Assembly (NCBI GenBank): GCA_018398765.1
Contig: JAHBMJ010000001.1
Span: 1 to 45,000, forward strand
Direction of reading: 5' to 3'
DNA length: 45,000 nucleotides
Source: Chromera velia
Lineage: Eukaryota > Sar > Chromeraceae
A program made the translations under genes and the position numbers. Under the pieces are notes generated by a model that had not been told where the DNA came from, ran no database searches, and was given only the letters and a program-made list of their open reading frames with translations. This document shows, piece after piece, positions 44,151 to 45,000 of the stretch. The stretch's first letter is position 1. Each line of letters begins with the position of its first letter.

Positions 44151-45000
44151 GTTGAAGAGACCTGTTGCATGAAGAGGGAAAGAAAGGAGTAAAACTGTTG
44201 AAGAAAAAAGAATTCTTTGAAATATTCAGTATCAACACAAGGAATAGAAAAGGAAAGGAAAAACAGGAGAAGGGGAAATCAGTGAAGGAAGTGTTGATCA
44301 GTCTCTATTTTTGTTAATTTTTGTATCCCACCTTCACATCGAATCGATAGATCACCCGAACACATCCAGCAAGGCAGGGAGTGACAGGCTTTCTAGACAC
44401 CGCAGCGTTTATGGTCAAACGCCGCAGAGCGCCCGAAGGGCGTACCGCGGCGCGCCGTGGTTGTAAAACCTTGAAGAAAGGGGGGAACTGTGGCGTAATT
44501 GTTCTGGTCTTTACCTTTTCTGAGGTAAGTTGAACCAAATTGATCAGCAATTGATCAAATTTATCATTGAAACACCTTAAAAAAAAATTTTGTGGCGCCT
44601 GCAGCGCGCAGAAAAAACCGTTTTGACGGTATATAGGGCTATGTCCCAAATGGGAGGGGCCACCGCCGCGGAGGGGCCTGGAGGGAACCGCGGCGCAGCC
44701 GCGGTGCTAAAAATGGCCGCTCTAGAGAGCCTGGGGAGTGATTAAGAGTGCAAGGCCCTAGGCATGCAGGGACTTCAGCACGTTGATTGAGGTTTTTGTT
44801 ATGCATGCCGCGTCCCCGTGTATGAGGGGCGGATCTAGCCTAGTCTGTCTCTGGGACTTCAGCACATCTTAATTGCAGGAAGGAATTTTTATGGCAGTTC
44901 TAGGGGCAGGCATAAGGACCACGCGGAGTGCCCATGTAGGGCAACTAGGATTGACGGAAATACGAACCGAACCTATGCATACCGGACCAATTAATACACG
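44151..45000. other. Downstream region with CG-rich palindromes
   Basis: No gene is seen. It includes CCGCGG-rich patches (44445-44460 and 44660-44706), one a perfect palindrome at 44687-44705, and a repeated phrase GGGACTTCAGCAC at 44769 and 44854. It may be the 3' part of the LINE or another repeat. Confidence 0.4.
44687..44705. repeat. Perfect CG-rich inverted repeat
   Basis: Arms ACCGCGGC and GCCGCGGT around a 3-base loop. A related CCGCGG-type sequence lies at about 44445. Confidence 0.8.

Noticed and set aside
1-45000. tRNA, rRNA, riboswitch or bacterial-type terminator
   Set aside because: None was recognised. Hairpins found are linker palindromes or transposon ends in a eukaryotic setting.

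Overview
The window is nuclear DNA of a eukaryote. Genes are split by many short introns with GT..AG borders, microsatellites are abundant, and there are LTR, LINE and MITE elements. Gene content (RCC1 repeats, RI-type leucine-rich repeats, very long disordered Ser/Arg/Pro proteins, a degenerate FtsH-like protease) and the many TGCATGCA motifs fit an alveolate alga of the chromerid type such as Chromera velia. That assignment is an inference from memory, not a search. Layout: 1-1223 holds the last exon of an FtsH-like gene (+) with a 96-bp tandem array in the intron before it. 1224-3854 is AT-rich and carries a complete 760-bp MITE. 3855-4538 is a small Ser/Gly-rich ORF (+). 5475-11210 is a complete but mutated Ty3/gypsy chromovirus with 320-bp LTRs and a 5-bp target duplication. 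11.2-13.2 kb holds GAAA microsatellites and a LINE 3' fragment. 13.4-19.5 kb is a minus-strand RCC1-repeat gene for which I could join 14 exons. 20.75-32.25 kb is a plus-strand three-exon gene for a disordered protein of about 3405 residues, with at least 36 R-R-x-S motifs in its C-terminal third. 33.5-34.3 kb holds a diverged 0.3-kb direct repeat. 34.5-36.9 kb is a nine-exon minus-strand gene (381 residues, unrecognised, helical). 37.6-41.5 kb is a plus-strand LRR gene (five exons seen). 42.2-44.1 kb is a decayed LINE with a restriction-like endonuclease domain. Most exon joins rest on matching reading phase plus continuous protein motifs. The strongest candidate for something undescribed is a recurring structure in introns of four different genes (near 0.3-0.66, 17.83-17.99, 21.50-22.04 and 39.96-40.06 kb). 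In each, a 30-60 bp piece of the host gene is repeated in tandem, and each pair of copies is joined by a 35-70 bp linker that shares the core TTTCATACAGAA, with inverted-repeat arms at three of the four loci. There are always n copies and n-1 linkers. In two of the four cases the duplicated piece contains a working 3' splice site. A separate 7-copy array duplicates a 5' splice site in the RCC1 gene, and several other 5' splice sites run directly into GTGA-type microsatellites.
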